Assembly (NCBI RefSeq): GCF_034702125.1
Contig: NC_085871.1
Span: forward strand, 43,311,006-43,375,005
Direction: 5' to 3'
Length of the DNA: 64,000 bases
Origin: Engraulis encrasicolus
Taxonomy: Eukaryota > Chordata > Actinopteri > Clupeiformes > Engraulidae
Part shown: positions 32,719 through 43,720 of the stretch, piece after piece
Layout: every line of letters begins with the position of its first letter
Numbering within the stretch: the first letter of the stretch is position 1
Translations under genes and position numbers: made by a program
Notes under the pieces: model-generated
Told to the model about the DNA's origin: nothing
What the model saw: the letters and a program-made list of their open reading frames with translations, nothing else
The model's database searches: none

Positions 32719-33734
32719 TTGCAGCCTGCTGCGGACCCGGAAACTCCAAGGCGCTATTGCCAGATAAATGCAACAGTCCCTCTGCTGGCCCTTTACTTCG
32801 ATGGCGTGAGTGACTTGAGGCCGGACTTCCGACTGAACAGGCGGTCCTTCCAGGCCCTGATGACTGCTATAGGCAGGGAGGCAGACCACGGCTGGGGCCC
32901 CGAGATTGAGGCCCTGGTCTTCCTGTTTTTTGGTTGGCCTGTGGTGCTGCATACAGGGTGGTGTCACGATCCTTTGACATTCCAAGGACCACTGTGCACA
33001 GGATGGTGCACACCACAAGCCAGCGAATCATGGGCATTTTTGGGCAGGTCGTCCGCCACCCTACCCGGGAGGAGGTTGTGGGCATCAGCGCAGCCTTTAC
33101 CCAACTGGCGGGGTCACGGATCTTCTGCAGGGTGGCGGGCAGCATAGACGGGTGCCACATCCGTGTGAAACCCCCAAAAGCGGATGAGGAGTGCTACAAA
33201 AACAGGAAACTGTTTCATTCAATTATTTTACAGGCAGTTTGTGACCCCACCTTGAAATATCTGGACGTGTGCGTTGGATTTCCGGGCTCCGTCCACGATA
33301 TGCGGGTTCTAAGGAACAGCCCGCTGTTCCACGAGAGGCAGTACCCTCCTCCAGGGTACTATTTGATTGGAGACGGCGGGTACGCCTGCCTGGAAAAACC
33401 GGTGGCCCTAATGACCCCCTTCCGGATGCCGGTAAGGAACGCCATGGAGGCGTCGTACAATCGGCACCACTCCAAGGCCCGGGTCGTGGTCGAGAGGTCA
33501 TTTGGAGTCCTAAAGGAAAGGTGGCAAGCAATTTTTCAGACGACGCTGGTGGTTAGCATTTATTATGCACCAGAAATAATAACCTGCTATACCATCCTTC
33601 ACAACATCGCCCTGAGCCAGCGGGACGTTTTGGAGCCCGTTAAGCCTGGGGAGCCAGATGAGGACCAGCCTGGGGATGAGGAGCAGGGGGACGGCGCAGA
33701 GGAGGTGGAGGCTGGTACAGTGTCTGGGGCCTAG
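32719..33734 (+). pseudogene. PIF/Harbinger transposase (HARBI1-like), one frameshift
   Basis: DDE_Tnp_4 transposase. It reads YFDGVSDLRPDFRLNRRSFQ, ALVFLF, then in the next frame LACGAAYRVVSRSFDIPRTT (helix-turn-helix), RVAGSIDGCHIRVKPPK with the first catalytic Asp, VGFPGSVHDMRVLRNSPL, YYLIGDGGYACLEKP with the second Asp, and ARVVVERSFGVLKERW with the final Glu. The end is acidic (EPDEDQPGDEEQGDGAEEVE). Only the T6 run at 32926-32931 breaks the frame; all three catalytic residues remain. It may begin after an acceptor (ctgctcttgcag at 32723). A second gene starts 13 bases after its stop. Confidence 0.88.
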
Positions 33735-33746
33735 ATAAGGTTCCGT

Positions 33747-33921
33747 ATGGCAGAATCTTTCGGGCCTGCCCACCAGCATGACCACCCCGCTAGTACCAGT
33801 GACTCCTCGACCTCCTCTAGCGAGTCCTCCAGTGACACGGAACCAGAGGAGAAGAGGAAGAGGGACAGAAAGAAGAAGAAAAGGGATAAGAAGAAGAGGA
33901 GGGACAAGTCCTTCAGAAGAG
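33747..33921 (+). CDS. first exon of the Harbinger-linked CCDC106-like gene
   Basis: The ATG at 33747 starts 13 bases past the transposase stop. 58 codons: MAESFGPAHQHDHPAS, a Ser/Glu run (STSSSESSSDTEPEE), then a Lys/Arg run (KRKRDRKKKKRDKKKRRDK) that looks like a nuclear localisation signal. It ends AGAAGAG|gtaggg in phase 1, which joins in frame to the exon at 34575. Composition alone gives no family. Confidence 0.6.
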
Positions 33922-34574
33922 GTAGGGTAGACAAGACCCATACACCTCAGCCACTACGCTGGATATCTTGATTGCCAAACATTCAACCAAGTATTGGAAT
34001 AGCCAGGCTTACATCCTGACTTCCTGTTTTTTCTTGTTCATTTAAGCCCTTTGCGCTCCTCAAAAACGTTCAGTATGGCCTTCTGGTTATTACTGCTGAC
34101 CGAGAGCAGGTTGAAATCTGTAATAAAATATGAAAATGCATCAGTCACATGGCCACCCACATTTGCTCATAATGGACAGGGCCAAATAAAGGGTGGGACT
34201 GTATATCATGGTGTCAAAATATCCCACATTATTTGAAGTAAAATTTTCCGTCAAATAGTATGCACACTTCTTGCCATTTTTAAACACTTTGGTGTTTTGA
34301 TATGGTCAGAGAATTTGTAACCTTCATTTTAAATACAGGTTAATGCTTGTAAATGAGTTCCGTATTGACACTCACTGTTGTCTACAACAGTGGAAAATGA
34401 CATAATACTGCACATGACAAGCATTTGACTGAAGATCTGTAGAAGTATTGGGGGTCCCACTCATGGAAAGTCATGGAATCGCTGTCCTTTTTTAATCTTT
34501 TGTCCGTTGCATGTAGGTTATTCAAGTTTATACTATATACAGCTCAATGTTTTCTATGTCCTTTTTTTTTGTAG

Positions 34575-34882
34575 TGACGACACCAGAAGAGTCTGTGGCC
34601 CGCTACCACCGGGTCCTTACTTTGGTCCAGGGAGGGGACACGAAGGCGGCGGCCTACGACGTGGTCAACATAGACCGCAAATACGATTGTCAATCAGGCG
34701 CCGATTGCCGAGCTGGCGGTGTCCGACTCCGAGCGCTTTTGGGAGTTGCCACATTCCGAAAGGGGGATAGCCTGGCACAATTTTCTTTAAAGTGCCAGGC
34801 GGAGTGCAGAGAAAGGGATAATGCGGAACGCATTGCTCTTTTAAAGCAGAGGGGGGAACTCCTGGATATTACCAGAAGATAG
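34575..34882 (+). pseudogene. second exon, CCDC106-like domain, copy 3
   Basis: Acceptor ttttttttgtag at 34563-34574, phase matched to 33921 (FRR-VTTPEESVARYHRVLTL). The domain follows: AAAYDVVNIDR, then in the shifted frame NTIVNQAPIAELAVSDSERF, and back in the first frame for SLAQFSLKCQAECRERDNAE, ending LLKQRGELLDITRR. So two small indels, near 34680 and 34760, compensate each other. The domain order and D(R)NTI/IAEL motifs equal copies 1, 2 and 4. Its place makes it the second gene of the Harbinger element, where a MADF/Myb-like gene is usual. Confidence 0.65.
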
Positions 34883-35465
34883 GATGGCTATAGGAAGGGA
34901 AATACGCCACAGTTTGCATAATGCATGCATGTTCGAAAAAGGTGTTTGAAAGGGTGTTTGTCCGTTTGTCAGTTTTCTTCTTTTGATGTAGATGGTTTGT
35001 TTTTTGTTTTTTTTAAGTATTAGGCCACCACCCCCACCCTTCTCTCTGTGTGTGCGCGCGCCTGTGTGTGTGCGCGCGCGTGTGTGTGCTAAAGAAGAAG
35101 AATGGGTGATTCTGTGTTCGTTGTTTGCCAGTTCCTGTTCATTTTTCCTGATTTGTTTTTCCTGATTACATCTTTTGATGTAAAAAGCACTTGGCTTTGA
35201 TTATTTAAAATAAATATGTGTTAATAATAAAAAAATAATTTGGTTCAATATATATATCTGGTTTGAAGATTCAGTGGCTCGCTACCTCCAAAGAATGGGT
35301 GAATGTGTGTTAAAATACTCTGTTAAATGCATACATTTGTTTTTCTGATGGTATTGAAAACTTCTTATTATACAATATGGTATTATGGCTACATCCAGAG
35401 GTATCAGGAAAAACACAGTAAGGCTATACACTGTAATGTGTGGTAAAGTCATGACTTGTGTCATA
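34883..35465. other. 3' side of the Harbinger unit, non-coding
   Basis: TG/CG microsatellite at 35045-35089; AATAAA at 35209. CTTTTGATGTA occurs at 34980 and 35171. The right border of the Harbinger element should be here or near 35230, but I could not identify it. Confidence 0.35.
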
Positions 35466-35854
35466 AGGGGTCTAACACACCAAGGCGGTAAAGCGGCGTG
35501 GAACGGCCGCGTTTTTTACCGGCGTCAGTGAAAATACATTGAAACCTATCTGTCCTTACACACCAACCGGCGGTAGTCGGGCGTCAGCGGCGCGGGAGCC
35601 GGCTCCGCGCCGCGCTGGATTTGGAAAATAGAACTAGAGCGTATTTTTCACGCCGGCGACCGGCGGTGTCTCATTCAAATGAATGGCAAAGTAGCATGCT
35701 AGCTTTGGCTGTGGGGAGGGTTTTGAATGGGACTGGCCGCGCACGCCGACGCTGTCAGTGTGCAAGGCAGAGAAAAGCACGCCGGCCAAAACTAAGCAGA
35801 AAGACCGCGTCCGCCCTGCGACCGTTCCGTTCCGCCTTGGTATGTTTTGGCCCT
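35466..35854. mobile_element. GC-rich MITE with imperfect ends (ACCAAGGCGG)
   Basis: Left GGGGTCTAACACACCAAGGC and right CCGCCTTGGTATGTTTTGGC face each other in inverse with a few differences. The interior is rich in GCCGGCG/CGCCGGC words. The open frame at 35621-36070 is an accident of this composition. Confidence 0.6.
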
Positions 35855-36945
35855 AATGCTGTGACTTCCAGGCAGGATTGGACTCTTAAGAATGAATTGG
35901 TCCAGCTGTATGCAAATGGTGTATTAGAACGTGTTAATAGTAAAGAAACCACATATATACTTCTCACCATGACAAAGAATGTGTTTAAATGCTGGGGATA
36001 TGGATACTCAGCCCTATGGACAGTTGCAGTAGCAATAGACTGGCGTGCAGTGGTCACTCGAAGCGAGTAGTGTCCTGACTACGTCCTGTCAGTTGGGGTT
36101 GGTTTTTTTTTTTGATTGTTTAAACTGGATCTAAAGGTGACTGTACAGACCAATCCTTGAAGCACATTTTGACTAGTGTGGGCATGGGAAAGTAGAGGGC
36201 GAGCGTACTGCTTAACTCTTCCAGGGGATTCTTTTGGTGTCGCCGCTTTGCCCGTGTGGCATGGTGGAGTTCATTTTCATGGTGTGCTGTAAATGCAACA
36301 CGTTCCTCTGTCACCTACTCCCATACCAGATGGCATGTTTCTTTAGGTTGTAATCAGCATCACATCAGTGTTGGTTTAAGAGAAAAGCCTACCTATATTT
36401 TTTGAAAAGTGATGCAGATGTTACCTGGGGGTTGCACGTGACATCCCCAATTGGCACTCATGGTGGGGTGTTTACGGCGTTAACATTTTAAAACTCACCG
36501 GTGCCTGCTCGACTCTAAATGTATTGTAATATGGATATCACTCAGGTTCTTCTTTGCTTCTTTTTAATTTTTTTGTGTTACATAGCAGCGGAGAACAGAC
36601 AAACGTTTCGGCTGTTGCCTACTGAAAACTTTTTTAAAAAAGAAGCAAAGAAGAACCTGAGTGCGATCCACCTCTTTACTTGCAAAGTTTATTCAACTGG
36701 AGACGCACCAAAGAGGGCGGTGTATCAACTATTGTGAATGGTAGGGGATTGATTACAATTGTGTGTGGCTGTTAATTCTGTGTGATTCACAAGACGGTTT
36801 TTATTTAAACTAAAACACACCGTCTACCAGCCAGGAAGATGTCAAACACAAACACATCCTCTTTTAAATTTCTCTGCTTCAAACAAGGCTGATCAGCCTA
36901 TCTACGGCACCTTGAACACATGGCCAATCACAATCTGAAGTACCC
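35855..36945. other. non-coding, with one strong hairpin
   Basis: 36541-36567 (CTCAGGTTCTTCTTTGCTTC and on) pairs with 36634-36661 in inverse with one extra A; the loop is about 66 bases and holds AAACGTTTCGGCTGTTGCC, a phrase typical of fish repeats. No gene. 36740-36945 would be upstream of the piggyBac fragment. Confidence 0.45.
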
Positions 36946-37860
36946 ATGACGTATCTGATAAAGCGACCAATCCCTATGATTGTAGGAGGAATAGGCGGAA
37001 ATGCGGTCCTCAGATTGGCAGAGACGGTGCCTAGAGGGACACGGTTGTACTTTGACCGCTACTTCACTACCGTCAAACTGCTGGATAATCTCCTAGACCG
37101 AGGTCTGCCTGCTACAGGAACCATCCAAAGGAACCGCGTCCCAAAGGAATGCCATCTCTCTGCAGACCCCGCGTTCAAAAAAAGGGAAAGAGGGTCATCC
37201 GAAAGCGTTGTACGGAGACCTGGAGACAGCACTAACCAAATGGTTGGACAACAGCCGTTTGCTGTTGTCATGGCTTCAACCGTCCATGGGGTGGAACCCC
37301 AAGACGTCTGTTCCAGATGGTCAAAAAAGAGAAAAGGTTTCTCTGTGTCCCCAGACCAGCAGTGGTGAAGGAATACAATACCAATATGGGAGGGGTGGAC
37401 ATGTGTGACCGGATGCTGAGTTTCTACAGAATGGCCAACCGCACAAGGAAGTGGACAGTCAGGACCATTCTCCATATGTTTGATTTGGCAACTACCAATT
37501 CATGGATACAGTACAGGCAAGACAGCCTCGCCATGAAACGACCAGCAAACAAAATAGCACAGTATCTTGACTTCAAGATGCTTTTGGCTGAGGAGCTGAT
37601 AGCGCAGGCACTGTCCCACTCCCACTCCCAGGAAGAAGGTGACTCCGACTCAAGCGAAGGAGATCCCACCCTGATGAGAGTGTCAGAAAATATGGTGCAA
37701 TCCATCTACCAGAGATGGCAGACCTGCCAAATGCGGCGAGATGCAGAATGCCTGGATGCAAAAAGAGAACATACATTCGTTGCATAAAGTGTGACATGTT
37801 TCTCTACGTCAGCAAAAAAATCTGATTGCTTCATCAGATACCATGTGGGAAAAATCTAGA
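36946..37860 (+). pseudogene. piggyBac transposase, core and C-terminal fragment
   Basis: Frames at 36946-37368 and 37317-37787 together read TYLIKRPIPMIVGGIGGNAV, RLYFDRYFTTVKLLDNLLDR with a catalytic-core Asp, and GLPATGTIQRNRVP. Then comes the signature [20 protein letters not shown] (catalytic Asp), followed by [20 protein letters not shown] and [12 protein letters not shown]. In a third frame 37715-37830 gives a cysteine-rich end ([20 protein letters not shown]), the C-terminal zinc finger. At least two frameshifts. The N-terminal third is missing. The fragment at 17865-18424 holds just that part but is 18 kb away, so they are separate relics. Confidence 0.8.
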
Positions 37861-38170
37861 ACAAAAGCGTCAATCGAAATTGAAGAATGAGTTCAATAGT
37901 GCAACAAATGACGTGAAAACAGAAAGTAAACCGAAAACGAATGAAATGAGAAAAGATACATTGTTCTGTGTTCCTGATTGTGTTCTTTCTCTCGTCAACA
38001 AAAAATCTGATTGTTTCATCAGCTAGGCCTACCATGTGGGCAAAGTTAAAAAAAATAAAAAGAAAAAGAGTGAAACAAAACTGAAAATGAGTTCAATAGT
38101 GAAACAAATGACATGTTAACAAAAAAAAAAAATGAAATGAAAAGATATTGTTCTCTGTTCCTGATGTGGT
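37800..38170 (+). repeat. ~185 bp tandem duplication after the piggyBac frame
   Basis: 37803-37985 and 37990-38170 share CAAAAAATCTGATTG(C/T)TTCATCAG, ACCATGTGGG, TGAGTTCAATAGTG, AACAAATGAC and TTGTTCTSTGTTCCTGAT. The duplicated piece includes the piggyBac C-terminal finger's last codons and 3' flank. Confidence 0.65.
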
Positions 38171-38404
38171 GCATATTCAGAACAATTTAGTCCTGACGTA
38201 CACTGTAGTGGACATGTAATACATTTTTAATAAAATGTGTTTTTTGAAAAATAATGTCTGAATTGTGTTTACTGAGGCCCAAATACAAAGTTAATATAAA
38301 GGTCAGATTAGCTCATAGAGGTAGAAAATAACACTAGAGAGGACCCCGTCCCCCTTTTACGGCAATCTGTAGCGGCCATTATCTGTAGGTAGATCAGAGA
38401 AATG

Positions 38405-39190
38405 GAAATTAATAATAATAATAATAATAATTGTATTTGTATAGCACTGTGTCATACAAGGCATGTAACTCAAAGTGCTTAACAAATGGGAAAAAACATT
38501 GTTAGAGATAGATTTAAAAGGAGAGGTATAGAGGAGAGGCAGAAAAAGCAGGAAGGCAGAGGAAGAAGAGATAGACAGAGAATGTAGAGTCATAAGGTCA
38601 ACGTAGGTTAGGACCAGGATTCTTAGATGTGTAAGGTATCAGGGGTGAGGAAAAACTCCCTTTCGCTTGATTCATAGTTTGTGAGGGGAAAAAAAGCTCA
38701 GTGAGGTCTGAGAAAAAAGACCCCCTGTAGTCAGGAAGAAACCTCAGGCAGAGACCAGCGGCCACCTAGGGGAGCCCCCTGCCAGGGCTGGATTGCGAGT
38801 AGTAAGGGCGCTGCGGCGGCTGGGACACTATGACGCCTTGGCAGCTAGGAGTTGGCAAGGATGAAGAGGTGGGTCTTCAGCTGCTTCTTAAAGGAGTCGA
38901 CGGAGGTGGCTGATCGGATCTCGATGGGGAGGGCGTTCCATCTCTTGGGCGCATAGCAGGCAAACGCGGCGTCGCCGATCTTCTTCTGCGGGGGGGTGGG
39001 GGTCCTTAGCAGCTTGGCATCAGTGGACCTGAGAGCTCGAGCAGGGGCATAAAAAGAGAGCATGTCTGAGATATAGCTAGGGGCAAGTCCATTTAATGCT
39101 TTAAATACTGTGAGCAGAATCTTAAAGTCGATTCTGTATGAGACAGGTAACCAGTGCAGGTCTGCCAAGACAGGAGAGATGTGCTCTCTC
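38405..39190 (-). pseudogene. L2-like LINE, 3' end only
   Basis: The frame 39168-38845 reads ADLHWLPVSYRIDFKILLTV, FKALNGLAPSYISDML, RWNALPIEIRSATSVDSFKK, ending LKTHLFILANS. This is the C-terminal tail of L2/CR1-group reverse transcriptase proteins. The rest of the open frame is lost by 5' truncation. The 3' end on minus is GTATGACACAGTGCTATACA with an (ATT)n tail, seen on plus as (AAT)n at 38411-38431. The preceding segment 38600-38830 is its 3' untranslated region. Confidence 0.75.
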
Positions 39191-39789
39191 TCTCATTAAC
39201 GGAGAATGAGGCTCACCTCTGTCAAAAATGGCTTAATCATGTGAAAATGTCCATCAACACACTATACAAGGACAATAGTTGAAGTGTGCTGCTAACTATG
39301 TTCATAAAATATATTATTTGATTTTTAAATGTATTTTATCGACTCATATGATTACAGTAGATATGTAGCCTGACATTTCAAATCTGGTCTTTGATTAAAG
39401 TGTTACTTTATATTTACACAGTTTTAGTTAATTTCTTGACAGGGGTGGGCGTGTTCTCCATTGACTTGCATTGCCTGAAAGTACCTACGGAAGTTGGGAA
39501 GCTCCAGCTGCCATTTCCCAGTGCTGTCGCAAATTGCTGTGTCCTCTCTAGTGTTATTTTCTACCTCTATGGCCTAGAAGAAGAGAAAAACTACAACTCC
39601 CACTACATTTGGACTACAACCAGTGCAGGTGTCACTGAACACCTAATGAGTCCTAATTGATATGTGTTTGTATGTTCCATTTGTAACTGAGCCCTGAGGA
39701 AGGTCAGTAGACCGAAAGCTTGGCCTATTATTAAAAAGAACACAAAGGGGATTTAAGTGTGCAGACATTTTTTTTTCTACTTTACACAG
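39191..39789. other. non-coding upstream of the P-element exons
   Basis: A possible exon after tttcttgacag (39449) has no family match. GCCCTGAGGAAGGTCAGTAG at 39690 resembles a dispersed repeat phrase. The THAP exon expected at the 5' end of a P-element/THAP9 gene was not found here. Confidence 0.3.
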
Positions 39790-42700
39790 TTTTTGTTTAT
39801 GTTTGGCACCTTTTAATCGAGAGTGCGGTGTGATCCGGCTAAACACAGATGTGGCTCATCTCATAAAAAGTGTCCGGAACAACCTAAAAAAGCATGGCCT
39901 GACGGTTAGTTTTGTATTGTATTTTGCTATGACTATATCGATGACTGAAAAACTTGATTGGTTAACATTACACATGTCATATGTATGCTTTACACAGATT
40001 GGACTGAAAAAAAATAATGGGGCCATTTCGACAGATTTTATCGTCTGGACAAGCAAAATGCTGCACGAATGGCCCCATAAATTACAGAGAGACATGTGAC
40101 CCTGCCACCATTCATGAACATGCGTGTGCGCCTTGCCACCCAGGTGTTCAGCCATACAGTTGCAGCTGGTAAGCACTGTTTTTGTGTTACTGATCCCTGT
40201 CCTTATTAGATGTACCAATATTCTGCTTTCATTCAAAGCCCTTACACTGACATTTACAGGAATGAAAACCATGGTGGAGCTGCACAAGCTACCGGACGCA
40301 GCGAAGGACACCGCACAGTTCTTCGAGGACATGAACCAACTCTTTGACACCCTGAATTCGAGGTACTTATACCCACAGATCCAGCGGCACATGTTGAACA
40401 TTGTCATTGTAGTAATGCCTGAAATGTACTTGGTGGTTACGACTTCACATTGTACCTCAGATCCATTTCCAATGCCAATCCATGGCGCCGACCTCTGAAT
40501 CGAAGGAGTTTCCGGCAATTGACTCTCCTGGCAGAGTCCCTGAAGTGGATCGCATCTTGGACCTTCAGGTCCTTTTAACGACACATTACAGGAAATCAAG
40601 CAATGACATATCTCTCAATCTGTCCATCTGTCCGTCTCTCACACACACAGTAGGCACATGGCCAAAACTGTTAACTGTAGTATATATGTAGCGTATATAC
40701 ATGATCTCTATATGGGTGGGAGACGTGACGCCTTGTTTTTTCGTAACATTGGTTAAAAATCTACAAAACTTTATTTTCCTTTAAAAAACAAATGTCAATG
40801 AAAGATGTGGTACATTATGTTTCATATTAGTCTTAGATGAGAAGAAACATTTTTGTTAAGATGTATGTAAAGCTTTATATGTCAAATTTCCTGCGGTGTG
40901 ACTGTAACATTATTGAAACAATATATAATAATATATATATAAATTAACCAACAACATTTTGAATAATGTATGAAGCATTTGGCATGATTGCATAAATCTT
41001 AACTTTAGATTAAGATATGTGACTGTGGAAAAAACTCAAGACAGTAATATTAACTACAAGTTCAATTTCGTAACACAAATTGCGTCCTGTGGGGTGACAT
41101 GTATGTCAATGTTTGTGAATGGGCAGCTGCAAGGCCAACTACAAGGGTCTTAAAGACTGGCTCCTGACCAGTCAGTACCTCAGTTATTGGAGAGTGCTGT
41201 GGAAGTTTAAGGTGACTCTTAACCTCTTAATATGTCTTCATATTGCAATCTTTCTGTCACGCAATGCTTAGGTTCATTTTATGGTGTCCTGTGGTGTGAC
41301 TGCTCTTATAGGAGGAAAAAAAAGTTTTTTATTAATGAAAACACATATTAAGATTAAACACAATATCATTATCAAGTTAGCATGAGCTCAGATGTCAGTC
41401 ATGTATACAAAAGGATTAAAATGGCCATAATGCAGTGAATTCCCTGTGGTGTGACTCCATTTTCCTGCAGTGTGACATGCCTATGCTATGTGTTGATGCA
41501 GGACACATTTTCCCAAAAATGGCAAAAATAAGGTGCAATTCCTCAGACCACTAAGTGCTTTATTTTTTTCAATTTTTTTCCAATTTTTATCCATCATTTT
41601 TTTCAGGAATTTGAAAAACTTTTTTTTTTTATTGCGTTACGCCCTTAAACGTCAACCACCCATATAATGACAATAAGAAAACAATATAAAACCAGAGCTT
41701 TTCTAACAAATGATTAATTTGTCTGCTGAATGTTACAGACCCAGATTCACTCCCCCATGCCAGCATGGCCTCCTTCTGACCATCAGGAGCGTCCTTCGGA
41801 TTTCAGGGCGGCTCGGGAAGGAACCTGAAGGATTTAGATTCCTCTGCACAGCCAAGCTGAACCAGGACTGTCTGGAGGTATGGGTGAAGGCATTCACAGG
41901 AAAACACATAGACATAGTTATAGACATAGACATGCATACAGTACATGTTTGGGCACATTTGATCCATTCATTCCAGTCACAACATCCTCTCTTGATTGTT
42001 CGGCCTAACCCTTATTTGGCATGAATTTACCAGTCCTAACATCATATTCATCTCATTAGGGTGCAGACGTGTATAAAGGGAAATATGTAAATTCATGGAG
42101 TAAGTACAAGACTAGCACATATAACATGGCTATTACACCAGTTATTCCATTGCTACTAATGAGGTACATGGATAGTGTTGTTACAGGGGGGGAAATCATA
42201 CTCCAAACATTTCATCCAACCACAGAATCAGGTGATCATCTACAGTAACTGTACATCAGTTACTCAGTGAAGTTAGCTGTGCTAAGGACAAAAGCAGCGG
42301 TTTTGTTGTCCTTTCTTACATATCTGGTGGGGTGTGAAAAAGAACATACATGCAGCTGTAGGCCTATGTATTGTTATTGATTGACTGATACATGAGCTCT
42401 GAAAAACACTGGATTCTGAATTAAATTTTGCACTGCATGAAATAGTATGTGAAAAACTAATATAGGCTACAGTAGTAGGCCTACATATTGTACAGTCATA
42501 TGGCTAGTGACAATGTATCTCATCCTCTAGAATCTATTCTCTGTGATCCGGGGCAAGGGAGGACACCGGTACCACCCCACAAGCCGGGAGTTTGCAGCAG
42601 CCCGCATTCCACCGGTGGAGACATGAATATGTTACTGAAAGTGGGTCATATGTATAGTAGAATAGTGACATACATTTCTAATTTGGTGCCTTCTTGGCCA

Positions 42701-42837
42701 AGAAAAGGCAGAAAATGACTTTTTAGTGCTTGTGGATTTGTGACAACAATCCCCATAATGCACTGCAATGCTCAAGTTCCACAGGCCACACCCAGTTATT
42801 TGGGACTCTATGCATCATCCCTCCCTCAGCTTGCAGG

Positions 42838-43474
42838 CAGTGTTGCCAGATTGGGCTGTTTCCCGCCCAATTGGGCTGCTTAGGATGGTCGTGTGCGGGT
42901 AAAAATGGCATTTAGCAGGAAAAACCCACCCAATTTTAGCCATAGAAATCAATAGAATTGGGCGGGATTTTGAGCTTCTAAGCTGGTTTTGAGCATGTTT
43001 TGGGCTGGAAATCATCAGCCTCATCTGGCAACCCTACTTGCAGGTGCATCACAGTGGGACAGACATCACTGGAAAGGAGAAGCTGGAGCACACTGCAGCT
43101 TAGTTTTCAAGACTTTATTTTGTGCACACACGCGACCAACGTTTCTGTGTTGCTACACCTTCTTCAGAGTCAAATGATAGCAAGAGAGAGACACACATTT
43201 CAGGACTTCAGGTCTTGAAAACTAAGCTGCAGTGTGCTCCAGCTTCTCCTTTCCAGCTATGCCAGTGACTTACTGGCAGTGTTGCCAGATGAGGTTGATG
43301 ATTTCCAGCCCAAAAAATGCTCAAAATCCGACTGGAAGCACTAAATCCCGCCCAATTCTATTGATGTCGATGGGAAAGATTGGGCGAGTTTTCCTGTAAA
43401 ATGCCATTTTTACCCGCAGATGGCCATCCCAAGCAGCCCAATTGGGTGGGAAACAGCCCAATCTGGCAACACTG
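42838..43474. mobile_element. two inverted MITE copies around a 45-base palindrome
   Basis: Copies of a ~198 bp MITE with CAGTGTTGCCAGA ends lie at 42838-43035 and 43277-43474 in opposite orientation. Between them, 43069-43113 and 43212-43256 are perfect 45-base inverse repeats (CTGGAAAGGAGAAGCTGGAG ...). The whole can fold on itself. It sits in an intron of the P-element gene (between 42614 and 43826). Confidence 0.8.
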
Positions 43475-43589
43475 CTTACTGTAGCCTCAATGCCAGTGAT
43501 TTCAAAAGCACTGGGACACTGATCTGTGATAGGTCTGTTAGAGCATTAGGTCCAACCCCCTATGGGCGGGGTTGAAAAGGTGGGGAAAA

Positions 43590-43720
43590 GGCTTGTAGTC
43601 TCAACAGAAATCCACCTCTCTTACACTTCCTATGTCGATGATGCAAAATGACCATTTTTACATCATTGACATAGGAAGTGTTAAGAGATGAATGCGGATT
43701 TCTCCTATCTCAGGGGGAAT
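43590..43720. repeat. hairpin repeat
   Basis: AGAAATCCACCTCTCTTACAC / TTCCTATGTC(G)ATGATG on the left pairs with CATCATTGACATAGGAAGTG / TTAAGAGATG ... CGGATTTCTCC on the right. The loop is about 10 bases. A small foldback element within the P-element intron. Confidence 0.6.

Noticed and set aside
33747..33971. Reading the Ser/Lys-rich frame as a complete 74-codon gene
   Set aside because: Codons after 33921 lie beyond a donor whose phase fits the exon at 34575, so splicing is the better model.
35621..36070. 149-codon frame
   Set aside because: It overlaps a GC-rich MITE with inverse ends; the frame is open because of composition.
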